A DNA stretch of 64,000 bases from Saprospiraceae bacterium. Lineage in GTDB: Bacteria; Bacteroidota; Bacteroidia; Chitinophagales; Saprospiraceae. The DNA is taken from contig JANQLV010000006.1 of assembly GCA_028280415.1 (NCBI GenBank), forward strand, positions 62,001-126,000, given 5' to 3'. The notes below the pieces were generated by a model. The model did not search any database, was not told the DNA's origin, and saw only the letters and a program-made list of their open reading frames with translations. Position 1 is the first letter of the stretch. The number at the start of each line of letters is the position of its first letter. Positions 47,250 to 56,797 of the stretch are shown here, piece after piece. Made by a program: the position numbers and the translations under genes.

Positions 47250-48500
47250 TTACCTTGTTCTTATTGCTACAATTTTGTTGTTGTTTAACATAATTTTCAT
47301 TTGACGTATACCAAAATTAGTTTCAATGAACAGTCGCATATTATTTTCAGGAAGATGATGAATGTTGATTATTTTTCCATTGAGGTTTTCATTCCAGACA
47401 GTTTTATACTTCAATAGAGTTCTTGAGACCTTATCCTGGTGACTAGACATAACATGAGTAGTTATAAAATTTTGATAATCGGTGTCTGATACTGAATTTA
47501 AAGCTTTAATTAAGGCTTTAACTAATCTACTTCTTCTACGAAAAGAGATTCTTTTTGTGGTTTTTACTCTTCCTTTTTTCGCAAATTTTAAGGCAACTTT
47601 CTTAGCTTTATTATACTGTGCAAGGTAGTCGGGAACGATACCTATTGCTTCTATATTTTGCTCATCTTTAGCATGTTTTGATTCCTCATAAGGCCAATTA
47701 AGTAAGAAAATATCGTTCATCAAATAAGTTGCTGTTCTATGGGCTGCCCCGGGAGTTTTTTCACCAATTACTATTGCTCTATGGTGTCCTTGAAGTCGTT
47801 GTGTAAAGATTTCAGCTGCTGAAAAAGTAGATTGACTTGTGAGGATGATCAATTTTACCTTCGATAATTTCTTAGATTGAGTTTTGAGCCTTGTCCAGAT
47901 TTCTTTAGGAGGTGAGTTCCATTGATAACTGGTAGCTAATTTCTTCTTCCCTTCAAAAAAATAGCCTGCAATGTGGTTTATCATTTCATCGGAACCACCA
48001 GAATTATCTCTTAGGTCTATGATAATTGTATTTGAATTTACTAGTGACGACATAAGATCATCGATCTCTTTTTCTAAGGTTTCATTCATCCTGGGAAAAG
48101 AGTCGAACTTTAAATAATATATGCCCCTACTCAGAAGCTCTTTGAATATAAAAGGCTTTTCTTTTGAAGAAGAAGCTTTTTTAGAATTACTATAATCGGG
48201 ATCAGGCTTGTACAAATCGACCCTTAAATGTAGATCATTTGACAATAGGTATAAATCACGATTCAATGTTTCCACAAAGATTTCAGGGTCATTAATGTTT
48301 GAATAATCGCCATTCTTTATTTTTGAGTCTAATTTTTTTGCGATTTGTTTTCCCTTTTCTTTCCATAAAAACTCATTTTCAAAACTCGAAACCAGGTCAT
48401 TTAAAAATTCATTTTTTTGTGCTTGTGACAAACTCACTTGACAAAACGCTGAGTTTATTGTTACAATTAGCAGAATTGATATTTTGATTATTGGTTTCAT
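47250..48500 (-). CDS. S41-family (tail-specific) peptidase, secreted
   Basis: 416 residues. Signal peptide residues 1-20 (ending SAFC or FCQ). The C-terminal-processing peptidase core shows YYLKFDSFPRMN, IIIDLRDNSGGSDEMI and the catalytic serine in TSQSTFSAAEIFTQRL, then GEKTPGAAH. No PDZ domain is evident between the N-terminal helical bundle and the core, as in interphotoreceptor retinoid-binding-like S41B/C members. It degrades or processes periplasmic or outer-surface peptides. Confidence 0.85.
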   Translation of the reverse strand: MKPIIKISILLIVTINSAFCQVSLSQAQKNEFLNDLVSSFENEFLWKEKGKQIAKKLDSKIKNGDYSNINDPEIFVETLNRDLYLLSNDLHLRVDLYKPDPDYSNSKKASSSKEKPFIFKELLSRGIYYLKFDSFPRMNETLEKEIDDLMSSLVNSNTIIIDLRDNSGGSDEMINHIAGYFFEGKKKLATSYQWNSPPKEIWTRLKTQSKKLSKVKLIILTSQSTFSAAEIFTQRLQGHHRAIVIGEKTPGAAHRTATYLMNDIFLLNWPYEESKHAKDEQNIEAIGIVPDYLAQYNKAKKVALKFAKKGRVKTTKRISFRRRSRLVKALIKALNSVSDTDYQNFITTHVMSSHQDKVSRTLLKYKTVWNENLNGKIINIHHLPENNMRLFIETNFGIRQMKIMLNNNKIVAIRTR

Positions 48501-48592
48501 ATACTTTAAATACTATGGAAGGAAACTTTTTAAAGGGTAAATATATGTAAACCTCTATTTCAGAAATAGAATGAAATTAGCCTAAGCGTAAA

Positions 48593-49360
48593 TCATATCT
48601 TTCTGAGTTTTTTTGGATTAAACCCAATATAATGCTTAAACAATCGAGTCATGTGACTTTGATCAGAGAAGCCACATTGATAAGCTATTTCAGTTAAAGA
48701 ATCCGTAGAATTCAATATCATGTTTATAGCGCGTTCCACTTTAAGCTTTCGCATGTAGTCTGCCAATGTACAATTGGCATGCTTAGAAAAGGTTTTAGAT
48801 ATTGTTACCGGGTGAAGCCCTAATTCAGAAGAAAGTTCATCCAGAGACACAAACTCTTGCCATCGATCATGCAATAAAGTTTTAAGTGTATTTATCCAAT
48901 CAGGATTCTTTAACAGAACGTCTTTATAAAAACAGGATTCTAATAGTTGTTGTACGGACTGACTTGAATAAGCATCATTTAATAATAGTTCATGATAAAC
49001 TTTTAGTAATGATAAAGAACAATGATTATCCAAATATAAATTTGATAATTTGATTTCATCATTAAAGAATTTTGGGCTTATTTCAACATTTAAATTCTTG
49101 GATGGAAAAACAGTATTTCTATTACGATGAACTTCACCTTCTCGGTATGTCATAATTTTTCCTGGTTTTACCTGTATGTCGCCCTTTTTTCGCGATTCAC
49201 AGTTTCCACCGATAAGGATAGAGGACAGATGAAACTTCTCATGATAATGCCAATCTTCCGAAACGAGTTGGTTATAATTAACAATAGATATCGAAAACAA
49301 ATCATTTTCATATCTATATGAAGTTACTCCCAAAAACTTTGATGTTTTATTGACTATCAT
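48593..49360 (-). CDS. AraC-family transcriptional regulator
   Basis: 255 residues. The N-terminal half is a cupin-like ligand-sensing domain (SEDWHYHEKFHLSSILIGG). The C-terminal half holds the double helix-turn-helix (LDELSSELGLHPVTISKTFSKH, then SLTEIAYQCGFSDQSHMTRLFK and GFNPKKLRK). It lies 120 bases downstream of the serine hydrolase gene on the same strand and may control it. Confidence 0.92.
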   Translation of the reverse strand: MIVNKTSKFLGVTSYRYENDLFSISIVNYNQLVSEDWHYHEKFHLSSILIGGNCESRKKGDIQVKPGKIMTYREGEVHRNRNTVFPSKNLNVEISPKFFNDEIKLSNLYLDNHCSLSLLKVYHELLLNDAYSSQSVQQLLESCFYKDVLLKNPDWINTLKTLLHDRWQEFVSLDELSSELGLHPVTISKTFSKHANCTLADYMRKLKVERAINMILNSTDSLTEIAYQCGFSDQSHMTRLFKHYIGFNPKKLRKI

Positions 49361-49480
49361 AAGAGATTCATATATTTGCTATGTTTAAGTAAACCAATAC
49401 AACTAATGATGTTCCACAATGAGCTATATACCTTGTTGGCAAACGTTTCATTTGCTCCCTAGCAAGAATCTTAATAAAGA

Positions 49481-50932
49481 TCACTCAGCTTTCCACTGAT
49501 TTAAAATGCTTTTTGCACCTTCGTGATTTGGATTAACTGCCAACACTTTTCTTGCAAATTCGATGGCTTTTGTACCGTTTTTAAGTTCAGAGTAAGTCTG
49601 AGAAATTTGATGTTGTAAAAATGTTATATATGCAGTTTCTGGAAAGAAATCAATAATAGCCTGCATTAATTTCAGTGACTTTTCATAAGCTCCATCACTT
49701 TTTAACTCTAAGCCAGCTCGTATAATTTCTAAGTCATCCAGAACATAATCCTCAGATTTCGTTTTTAGCAAATTATCAACTTCAGAGATTGCATATTCAA
49801 CAGATTCATTGGCCGTTTTTTCTAAGACAAATTTGAACAAGGATTTTTTTGGAAGTTCGTATTCTTTATTGACTAGAATACTTATGATTTTATTTGTTAT
49901 TGCATGTGTATCCGTATCTCTTCTATTGCTAAGTAGAATGATGGTTTTGTTTTCATCAATTAGTCGAGTGATCTGTGAGCGATAGCCTGTTACCAAGCCA
50001 CCATGCCATCGAACGTTTAAATCAGAATGTTCACCTCTGAGATTGACATGGAATCCATATGAATACCGATCAAAGTTTGGTTTTAACAGAAGCTCAAGAG
50101 ATTTTTTAGATAACAATTGATTGGTGTAAAGAGCTTGATCCCATTTTAACAGGTCTTCTGTTGTTGATATAATCCCTCCAGTAGAATAGGTTGTAGATGG
50201 ATCTCTATATTCTGCATTATCGTACTTAGCCGTAAGAAAATTGTAGCGATAAGGACTTACCCTATTTTTGATGATTTTATCGGAGTCAGAAAAAAAGGAA
50301 TTAGTCATTTTTAATGGATCAAATATTCTTTCTTGAAGCAACTCTTCGTATGCTTTACCTGAAACGTTTTCTAAAATGATTCCAAGCAAATAGTACCCTA
50401 TACTGCTATAACTAAATTGTTCGCCTGGTTCATTTCTTTCCTCTAAAGTTGTAAACATATCCATGATGGAGTCTTTTTCATGGCGAAGTCGAGCTTTGCT
50501 TAACAAAAAGTTATTAATTCCCCCCCAATGATGCAGACCAGAAGAATGACTTAATAAATGATGAATGGTAATATCCTTGCCACGAGCGTTTGGATAATTT
50601 GGAATGTGCTTACGAATAGGATCATCTAGTTTTATTTTTCCATCTTCTACCATTTGTAAAATCAATACTGCTGTAAACTGTTTTGTAACAGAGCCCAAGA
50701 TGAATTTCATATCAGTTGTATGAGGTACATCGAGTTCCAGATTGGCCAAACCAAATGCATTTTGATAAACAGGCTTTCCATTTTCTGCAACCAAAACTGT
50801 CCCGGAAAACAAACCGTATTGATGATATAGTCGCATTACCTCATCAATTTTATTGGAGGTAGATTGCGCACTTATTGTTGACTTCGTGCCCGCAATTGCT
50901 ATAAATGCATATAGAATGAAGATAAATTTCAT
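49481..50932 (-). CDS. Beta-lactamase-family serine hydrolase with TPR tail
   Basis: 483 residues. Signal peptide about 1-22. Catalytic motifs SVTK (GSVTKQFTAVLI), YSS (YSSIGYYLLG) and HGG (WHGGLVTGYRS). The C-terminal part after residue 370 is helical with TPR-like pairs. Sequence and layout are close to the paralogue at 40220-41827. It lies in a row of minus-strand genes with an NTF2-like protein upstream and an AraC regulator downstream. Confidence 0.88.
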   Translation of the reverse strand: MKFIFILYAFIAIAGTKSTISAQSTSNKIDEVMRLYHQYGLFSGTVLVAENGKPVYQNAFGLANLELDVPHTTDMKFILGSVTKQFTAVLILQMVEDGKIKLDDPIRKHIPNYPNARGKDITIHHLLSHSSGLHHWGGINNFLLSKARLRHEKDSIMDMFTTLEERNEPGEQFSYSSIGYYLLGIILENVSGKAYEELLQERIFDPLKMTNSFFSDSDKIIKNRVSPYRYNFLTAKYDNAEYRDPSTTYSTGGIISTTEDLLKWDQALYTNQLLSKKSLELLLKPNFDRYSYGFHVNLRGEHSDLNVRWHGGLVTGYRSQITRLIDENKTIILLSNRRDTDTHAITNKIISILVNKEYELPKKSLFKFVLEKTANESVEYAISEVDNLLKTKSEDYVLDDLEIIRAGLELKSDGAYEKSLKLMQAIIDFFPETAYITFLQHQISQTYSELKNGTKAIEFARKVLAVNPNHEGAKSILNQWKAE

Positions 50933-51000
50933 ATAGAATCTTTGAGGGGCTACCCCTATTTAGACTAAAAAGACGAGAGCATCTTCATATGCTGATTTTA

Positions 51001-51444
51001 CTATTTCTTCTCCTTGAATTCCCAAAACACATTAATGATTTTCCAATCACCATTTAGCTTTACAAGATGAAGATATTCAACCCATCTAACAGTTGGATAT
51101 CCGGTGCTTAGAGATGCACTAGCCATGTTTCCGAATACGGAAATATTTTCTACAACATTATTTTGATGTTCTAATGGAAACTTTGGTTTTGTAGACATGA
51201 GTTCTTTTAATTTTTCAGGGGGGAAATCATCACTTAAGGTAGAACCGTCCTGATTTAAGCCTCTTTTTGCAAGACGTGGATGCAATGATTTATTCATTTC
51301 ATCAAAGTCGTTTTCGAAAAAATTTTCAATATAGTTTAAAACTGCTTTTTCAATTGCTTCATTTTCTATATCCTCTTTTTGAGTTTGAGCAGTTACCGCA
51401 ATGGCAAAAAAGAAGATTACAATGGTAATAAATGGTGTTTTCAT
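51001..51444 (-). CDS. Secreted NTF2-like (putative lumazine-binding type) protein
   Basis: 147 residues. Signal peptide residues 1-19 (ending VTA). The mature protein matches the Lumazine_bd_2/SnoaL-like pattern: AVLNYIENFFENDFDEMNKSLHP, LAKRG, then ASASLSTGYP and a C-terminal WKIINVFWEF strand. It is a cone-shaped alpha+beta fold used for small-ligand binding. It precedes the serine hydrolase gene by about 70 bases on the same strand, probably in one operon. Confidence 0.82.
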   Translation of the reverse strand: MKTPFITIVIFFFAIAVTAQTQKEDIENEAIEKAVLNYIENFFENDFDEMNKSLHPRLAKRGLNQDGSTLSDDFPPEKLKELMSTKPKFPLEHQNNVVENISVFGNMASASLSTGYPTVRWVEYLHLVKLNGDWKIINVFWEFKEKK

Positions 51445-51602
51445 ATAGGAATAATTAATTGTTCGAGATCAAAGATATACTTTGTTTTTATGAATATAGC
51501 TTATTGATAGCTTAACGAGAAGTTAAACAGTGTTAGTCAGATGTTATTGACGTTTCACTTGCAAAAAAAATGTATAATATTGTATATAATTGAACTTCAA
51601 TA

Positions 51603-52790
51603 ATGGATAAAATCAAAATCGTATTTAGTTTCACTGCTATTTCATTGATTGTTTTAATGGTAATTCAGTTTTTGTTTCTCAAGACTACTTACAATGAAAG
51701 AGAAGAGATCTTTGAAGATAAAGTTTTGATACTTTTAAAAAACATCAGAGAAGCCCTGGACCCCGGAGATCCCCTTCCAGAAACCTTCAATAGATTACTT
51801 TCACAGAAGCGTTATCAAAAGAGGTTTCCATTGTTTGAAAAAAAAATAGCCCGGTATTCTCCATTGAAAAATATTCAGTATTCAATCTATAAAAAACATG
51901 CCCCCGACTTTGTCCTAGGCAGTACTTTTGAGTCTAGATATGTTACAAGTTTAAAAGCAGACAATATCATTGTAAAACTGGGATTTCCTGATTATGGTGT
52001 AAAGTACCACTTAAAAAAGATGTGGATTCATATATTGATGTCTATACTCTCTACAGGTTTGTTAATTGTGTCTTCGTACTACACTATTTTTATGTTGATA
52101 AAGCAACACAGACTTTCCAAAATTAAAGAGCAGTTTATCAATACAATGACTCATGAATTAAAAACTCCAATCTTCTCCATTTCTATTGCTGTTAAGACGA
52201 TGTTTGAATTTGATGTTTTTAAAAAGAACGAAAAATTGAACAGGTATTTGAACCTTGTTTACAGTGAAAATGAACGGCTAAAGATTAATACAGACCGCGT
52301 GTTAGAAACAAGCTTACTAAAATCAGGAAAGGTTGAGTTCTCTAAGGAAATTGTAGATGTGCATCAAATTCTTGATACTCTTATTGAAGAATTTAGATTG
52401 ATCGGTAAGGATGTCGAAATCTCAAAAAGCTTCAATGCAACGGAGCACTCTATTGAGATTGATCCGCTCCATCTGAAAAATGTAGTCCATAATATTTTTG
52501 ATAATTCTATGAAGTATTCAGAAAAAGATTTAGAATTTACCATTCATACAGCAAACATTGGGAAAAAAATTATCCTGATCTTTGCCGATAATGGAATAGG
52601 AATTTCAAAGAAGGATCAAAAAAATATATTTGATGAATTCTTTAGAGTGAATACGGGAAGTATTCATAATATTAAGGGTTATGGACTTGGTTTAACTTAT
52701 GTAAAAATGATTGTAGAGCAATTCAAGGGCTCCGTTTTCGCTGAAAGCAAACATGGAACGCAAATAAAAATCGTATTCCCGGTCGTATGA
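51603..52790 (+). CDS. Sensor histidine kinase
   Basis: 395 residues. Membrane helices at about 7-26 and 140-165 flank a periplasmic sensor of about 110 residues. There is no HAMP domain. HisKA with phosphorylated His184 (TMTHELKTPIFS), N-box DNSMKYS, G1 DNGIGISKKDQ, and G2 GYGLGLTYVK. It overlaps the response regulator by four bases (ATGA), so the two form a coupled pair. It is transcribed divergently from the NTF2-like/serine hydrolase genes, which are candidate targets. Confidence 0.93.
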   Translation: MDKIKIVFSFTAISLIVLMVIQFLFLKTTYNEREEIFEDKVLILLKNIREALDPGDPLPETFNRLLSQKRYQKRFPLFEKKIARYSPLKNIQYSIYKKHAPDFVLGSTFESRYVTSLKADNIIVKLGFPDYGVKYHLKKMWIHILMSILSTGLLIVSSYYTIFMLIKQHRLSKIKEQFINTMTHELKTPIFSISIAVKTMFEFDVFKKNEKLNRYLNLVYSENERLKINTDRVLETSLLKSGKVEFSKEIVDVHQILDTLIEEFRLIGKDVEISKSFNATEHSIEIDPLHLKNVVHNIFDNSMKYSEKDLEFTIHTANIGKKIILIFADNGIGISKKDQKNIFDEFFRVNTGSIHNIKGYGLGLTYVKMIVEQFKGSVFAESKHGTQIKIVFPVV

Positions 52791-53449
52791 AAAAAGTATA
52801 TATAGTAGAAGACGATCCTAATTTAGGCTATATCTTAAAAGAGTATTTAGAATTGAACAACTTTGCTGTCCAGCTTGAGACCAATGGACAGGATGCAATA
52901 GATCATTTTACCGATGCAGATATATGTATTTTGGATCTAATGCTCCCTCTTAAAAACGGGTTTGAAGTTGCAAAATATATTCGTAGTATCTCAAATGTAC
53001 CATTGTTATTCTTAACAGCAAAATCTTTGAAGGTAGACAAGCTCAAAGCATTTAAGCTAGGAGCAGATGATTATTTGGTAAAGCCTGTTGATGAAGAGGA
53101 ATTGATTGCCAGGATTCATGCAATTTTAAACAGATATTCCAAAGCAAAGCAAACAACAACGTATTCCATAGGGAATTATACCTTCGACTATCCAAATCAA
53201 ACATTGACCATCGGTGATGACATTCTTCGATTGACCGAAAGGGAATCTTTGATTTTAGTAGAACTGTGTAAACACAAAAATGAAATTGTTTCCAGGGATT
53301 TTATGTTGAAAAAAATATGGGGTGACAATGATTATTTTAATCGGAGGAGCATGGATGTTTTTATGTCAAAACTACGCAAGTATTTGAGTCGTGATGAATT
53401 TGTAGAAATTAAAAACATCCATGGAAAAGGTTTTGTACTGGTGTGCTAA
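52787..53449 (+). CDS. OmpR-family response regulator
   Basis: 220 residues. Receiver domain with acidic pair Glu-Asp-Asp (VEDDPN), phosphoacceptor Asp50 (ILDLMLP) and Lys99 (LVKPVDEEE). The C-terminal winged helix shows LTERESLILVELCKHKNEIV and SMDVFMSKLRKYL. It is the partner of the histidine kinase just upstream. Confidence 0.95.
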   Translation: MKKVYIVEDDPNLGYILKEYLELNNFAVQLETNGQDAIDHFTDADICILDLMLPLKNGFEVAKYIRSISNVPLLFLTAKSLKVDKLKAFKLGADDYLVKPVDEEELIARIHAILNRYSKAKQTTTYSIGNYTFDYPNQTLTIGDDILRLTERESLILVELCKHKNEIVSRDFMLKKIWGDNDYFNRRSMDVFMSKLRKYLSRDEFVEIKNIHGKGFVLVC

Positions 53450-53462
53450 ATCTTTCAAAAAT

Positions 53463-53514
53463 GTTGGTAGTATCCTATAAAGTGTTTACACACTTCATAG
53501 GATACTACCTTTAA
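53463..53514. terminator. Bidirectional terminator between convergent genes
   Basis: GGTAGTATCCTAT pairs perfectly with ATAGGATACTACC (13 bp), with an inner AAGTG/CACTT stem, then TTT on the plus strand. It lies between the response regulator and the thioredoxin-like gene and overlaps the latter's stop. Confidence 0.88.
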
Positions 53515-54758
53515 TTCCTTAGGTATTCAACTATTTGCTCAGAATTACTGTCCGTTAAAATTATTTTACCCTCAGGAGAAACCAAAATATACGTGGGAAA
53601 TGACACAACCCTGAACATATCTTTAAAGGACGAATCCACAAGGGCCACTGGCCATTTTAAGTTGTGCTTTTTAACATACTCCCTAACAGATTGTGCTGTG
53701 TCAAAATCAAATAGACCTATTACTTCCACTTTGCCACTTTCATATAGTTTTTTAATAGTAGGTTCTTGTTTAATACAGCCACCACACCAGGTACCACCTA
53801 CATCAATTAGTAAGTATTTTTTTTCTTTAATAAGATCTTTTACCCTTGTAGTAGTTCCGTCCAGGAGATTAATGACAAAATTTGATATATCATGTCCATC
53901 CTTGAACATAACTCTTGTATCCTGATTTGTTACTGATATTGTGAGTTCGTCTCCGTTTTTAGAAATGGCCTTGACATAATAATTCTTACCGTATAGTTCA
54001 AAAACAGCATTATGGTCTATAGGTTCTGCTTGTCTAAGAAGAGCGGTTAAACCTTTATTTTCATCAATTTCTCCTTCAATGATAAGTATTCTATCACCAT
54101 ATTGATCGGTCTGAAAAGTAAATAATCCATCAACAGAATTGTCTATTAGGAGAATAGTGATCGGATTAGCATTAATCTTTTCTTTGCTTATCCTGACAGA
54201 CAAGCGTCTGCTTGTTAACCAATTATTAGCAGTTAAGATGCTGCTCTTTGGAAACCTAGAAGCATATCTATTTCTTAAGCGGCTCTCATTTTCCAGACTG
54301 ACTTTACTTTTAGCAATTTGATATTTGTAATAAGCAGAATTAGCATCCTCATTTGATAATTTTAGATTTAGATTATTCTTTAAAACTAATGGGGCTCCAT
54401 CATCATTAAAGTCAAGATTACCATTTCTGTCAATGTAAATTATCGGGTTAATAGCTCTATAGTTTTCCACCAACAGGGCAATTTCATTATCAAACAATGA
54501 ATTACTTAATCCGGTAAAATATATAAAACCGTAGGCAGTATTTGCTTTATTAATAGATTTAGAGAGGTTCTTAATTTTTAAACTACGTTGTTTATTATGA
54601 ATAAAATCAGAGGATAATTCGAATAATGGGATAAAGCCAACCAGGTCTGAGCCCTTCCCAAATTGACTGATGTATTCTTTGCTTATGCTAAAACTCATTT
54701 CCTGAGCAAAGGCACTACTTGACAAAATTAAGATAAAAAGCAATTTTATTATTTTCAT
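53511..54758 (-). CDS. Secreted TlpA-like thioredoxin-fold protein
   Basis: 415 residues. Signal peptide residues 1-18 (ending SAFA). About 270 residues of beta-rich N-terminal domain of unknown type precede a C-terminal thioredoxin fold with the active site WCGGC (GTWCGGCIKQEPTIKKL) and a cis-proline VSFPTYILV. Such proteins reduce or transfer disulfides in the periplasm. The N-terminal part (IIYIDRNGNLDFNDDG) resembles DUF4369-like or related TlpA fusions only loosely. Confidence 0.85.
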   Translation of the reverse strand: MKIIKLLFILILSSSAFAQEMSFSISKEYISQFGKGSDLVGFIPLFELSSDFIHNKQRSLKIKNLSKSINKANTAYGFIYFTGLSNSLFDNEIALLVENYRAINPIIYIDRNGNLDFNDDGAPLVLKNNLNLKLSNEDANSAYYKYQIAKSKVSLENESRLRNRYASRFPKSSILTANNWLTSRRLSVRISKEKINANPITILLIDNSVDGLFTFQTDQYGDRILIIEGEIDENKGLTALLRQAEPIDHNAVFELYGKNYYVKAISKNGDELTISVTNQDTRVMFKDGHDISNFVINLLDGTTTRVKDLIKEKKYLLIDVGGTWCGGCIKQEPTIKKLYESGKVEVIGLFDFDTAQSVREYVKKHNLKWPVALVDSSFKDMFRVVSFPTYILVSPEGKIILTDSNSEQIVEYLRN

Positions 54759-54805
54759 AAATTAAATTATTAATTCTATAAACCGTTGAGTATAAACAAT
54801 CGATT

Positions 54806-55243
54806 TTAATGCTGTTTATACATTGCTGTGCGTTCGTTTTTATTTTCTTGTTTATTTTTCTTAACAAGCATGTAAATTGCATGTGGCAACATAAGGAATG
54901 TCATGCCCGAGAAAGGAATCATAAAAACTCCTGTCAATACGACAATCAAATATGCCCAAATGAAATTTTTAGGGATTTTTCCATTTATTTTCTCTACGTA
55001 ATTGACCAAAATTCCGAGTGGAATAAGTAAAAGTCCAAAATAGAAGAACCAAAATGCTGCAAAATTTTCATAATTCATTTGTCCGTTTAGTAATGGAAAT
55101 TCAGATAGTCCTTCACTTATTCTGAAAAAGAATTTATCCGCGAACCCAGCAAACTGTTTTCCAAAAGCAAACGGAGAAACTCCTAAAAGTGGGTGAATAA
55201 TCCCAAAGAATATCAAAATTTTCCCATTGCTTATTTTCTTCAT
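54806..55243 (-). CDS. Four-helix membrane protein (DUF6463-like)
   Basis: 145 residues. Four membrane helices: near 9-27, 63-82, 93-110 and 113-128. The pattern GKILIFFGIIHPLLG, AAFWFFYFGLLLIPLGILV and PFSGMTFLMLPHAIYML matches a family of small membrane proteins of unknown function (DUF6463). It lies just after an attC-like element on its own strand. Confidence 0.65.
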   Translation of the reverse strand: MKKISNGKILIFFGIIHPLLGVSPFAFGKQFAGFADKFFFRISEGLSEFPLLNGQMNYENFAAFWFFYFGLLLIPLGILVNYVEKINGKIPKNFIWAYLIVVLTGVFMIPFSGMTFLMLPHAIYMLVKKNKQENKNERTAMYKQH

Positions 55244-55272
55244 TTTATTTTGTTTGTTTTAGTTCTGCTTAA

Positions 55273-55339
55273 TGATGCACAAAGCTCGGCGCAGGCGATG
55301 TAGGCGCACTTAGCGACTATGTATGTTCTGCACTTTATT
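55273..55339 (-). repeat. attC-like inverted repeat (family copy F)
   Basis: On the minus strand: AATAAAGTGCAGAACATAC, central ATAGTCGCTAAGTGCG, right arm CGCCGAGCTTTGTGCATC. It matches copies B and I in both arms. The left outer box reads AATAA instead of CTAAC. It follows the lipoprotein gene at 55437-55862 in that orientation, like a cassette recombination site. Confidence 0.5.
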
Positions 55340-55436
55340 CATCGAATTTTTATTATTAATTCCGTTAATCAAATTTTTACTTCAACAGAGTAGTTCCGGA
55401 TATCCCTTCTATGATGATTAATCATTAAAACTAGCT

Positions 55437-55862
55437 TTACTCCAAATCTTCATTTTCTATTATAAATCTACAGTTTTGTACTTTAACGTTTTTCTTGCTT
55501 CCCTCAGAAATTTCCATCCAATTTCTATAATCCATTATATTTTTTTTCAACTGTAAATTGTTAGCTGTAGTAAATTTCGAAGAGTCCAGATCAAGAGGGG
55601 CACAGAGTAAATCTTCAAAAGCGTCGGTTCTCCAGATTTTTTCATAGAATGTGACTTCAGAATATGATTGCAGAGTAAAACTATCTATAGATATTGGAAA
55701 ATTAGTTCTACTACTATCTCTTTGATATAAGCGAACCTCTATTTCATAATCACTTTGATTCACAAGCGTTAAAGAATGTTCGTGTAGAAATTCATTAGAA
55801 TTACAAGCAATACAACAAACTGCTACAACTACAATGCTAAATAGGAGAACAAACTTATTCAT
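55437..55862 (-). CDS. Putative lipoprotein of unknown function
   Basis: 141 residues. Lipoprotein signal MNKFVLLFSIVVVAVCCIAC with lipid cysteine near residue 20. The mature part is beta-rich (LTLVNQSDYEIEVRLYQRDS, SYSEVTFYEKIW), a pattern typical of small surface lipoproteins. No named domain. An attC-like element lies downstream on its strand. Confidence 0.65.
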   Translation of the reverse strand: MNKFVLLFSIVVVAVCCIACNSNEFLHEHSLTLVNQSDYEIEVRLYQRDSSRTNFPISIDSFTLQSYSEVTFYEKIWRTDAFEDLLCAPLDLDSSKFTTANNLQLKKNIMDYRNWMEISEGSKKNVKVQNCRFIIENEDLE

Positions 55863-56231
55863 ATGTTTAAACTTTTTGTTTAATAAAAGAATCTTACTTG
55901 AAAATCGTTTAGTATAAAAAAAGTTGTCTTAATGATACGGTTAATTTTGATTAAAATTAGAATTTATTAATAAGATTCATGACCTGAAAATGATGAATCA
56001 TCCCAGGAGAATGTTATGTTTTTTCTTGTAGCTACTTCCGATTAGCCTCTAGGTTTAGTTAAACTATTATCTTTACGAATCTTTCAAGAGTTTATGTATT
56101 TGATTTGTTATGAAATTAGCGTATGATTTCAGATCAAAAAAGACAGTTTACGGTGAGATTCAATATCCTATTTCACTTAATTTCCGAAACTCATTTTCTC
56201 TAAATACTTTCTTTACATTGTCTTTATTTCG
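55863..56231. other. Intergenic region before the tRNA-associated element
   Basis: No gene is supported. The sequence is A+T-rich. It probably includes the promoter of the lipoprotein at 55437-55862 and upstream remnants of the next pseudogene. Confidence 0.4.
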
Positions 56232-56539
56232 ATGAACAAGCAGATAATCGATATTGATGTTGAGCATGTCCTGAGCGCATATTCTGATAATTCAGAAGGG
56301 TGCTGATTGATAGGTGTCAATATGATAAGGAAACTTATAGTTTCAGTATTGGAACTATTCTAAGTAAAGCAGGAACATATTATTTCAATAATCGCTCTGA
56401 CCTTGAAGATACTAATGCTACTAGCGGTCAGCGATTTGAGGGACAATGTTCCAATCAAGAATCAGGAGCTTTTTATACGGTAAATAATGGTGATGCCTAC
56501 GAAAATGGATTTGGCTTTATCTTCAATAGCCTCTTATGA
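56232..56539 (+). pseudogene. Remnant of a small gene with one frameshift
   Basis: MNKQIIDIDVEHVLSAYSD reads to GC-TGA at about 56303. A one-base shift there continues as LIDRCQYDKETYSFSIG, then AGTYYFNNRSDLEDT and a C-terminal YTVNNGDAYENGFGFIF. The second part has the look of a small surface or secreted beta-protein end. Two frames of good composition meeting at one point indicate a decayed gene. Family not recognised. Confidence 0.4.
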
Positions 56540-56580
56540 AGCTGTAAGAGATTTTAACTTTAATATGGATGGTGTACTAA

Positions 56581-56618
56581 AATAAAAAAGAGTTACAACA
56601 AAATGTCATAACTCTTTG
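56581..56618 (-). terminator. Terminator of the disrupted tRNA gene
   Basis: On the minus strand AAAGAGTTA pairs with TAACTCTTT followed by TTTATTTT. It lies 13 bases after the tRNA 3' end, showing that this side is the tRNA's native downstream flank. Confidence 0.75.
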
Positions 56619-56630
56619 ACTTTCAGCATT

Positions 56631-56673
56631 GCGGGGTGGCAGGATTCGAATCTGCGTGTGCCTGCCCCAAAGC
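56631..56673 (-). tRNA. 3' half of a tRNA (probably tRNA-Pro, TGG), element attachment remnant
   Basis: On the minus strand: anticodon loop TTTGGGG, 3' anticodon stem CAGGC, short variable loop, T-arm GCAGATTCGAATCCTGC (one A-C mismatch) and acceptor CACCCCG. The 5' half (D-arm and acceptor start) is absent; the sequence beyond the anticodon loop is unrelated and leads to the recombinase gene. This is the expected result of site-specific integration into a tRNA gene. The tRNA identity rests on the loop only. Confidence 0.65.
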
Positions 56674-56797
56674 TTTATAAACTCCTTTCCTACAGAGGTC
56701 ATAAAATCATAAATAACTGATTATCAATGAAATAATTTTCAATATCGTATCATATTATACCACAATATACGTATTTCGTATGCAAATTTTACAAATT

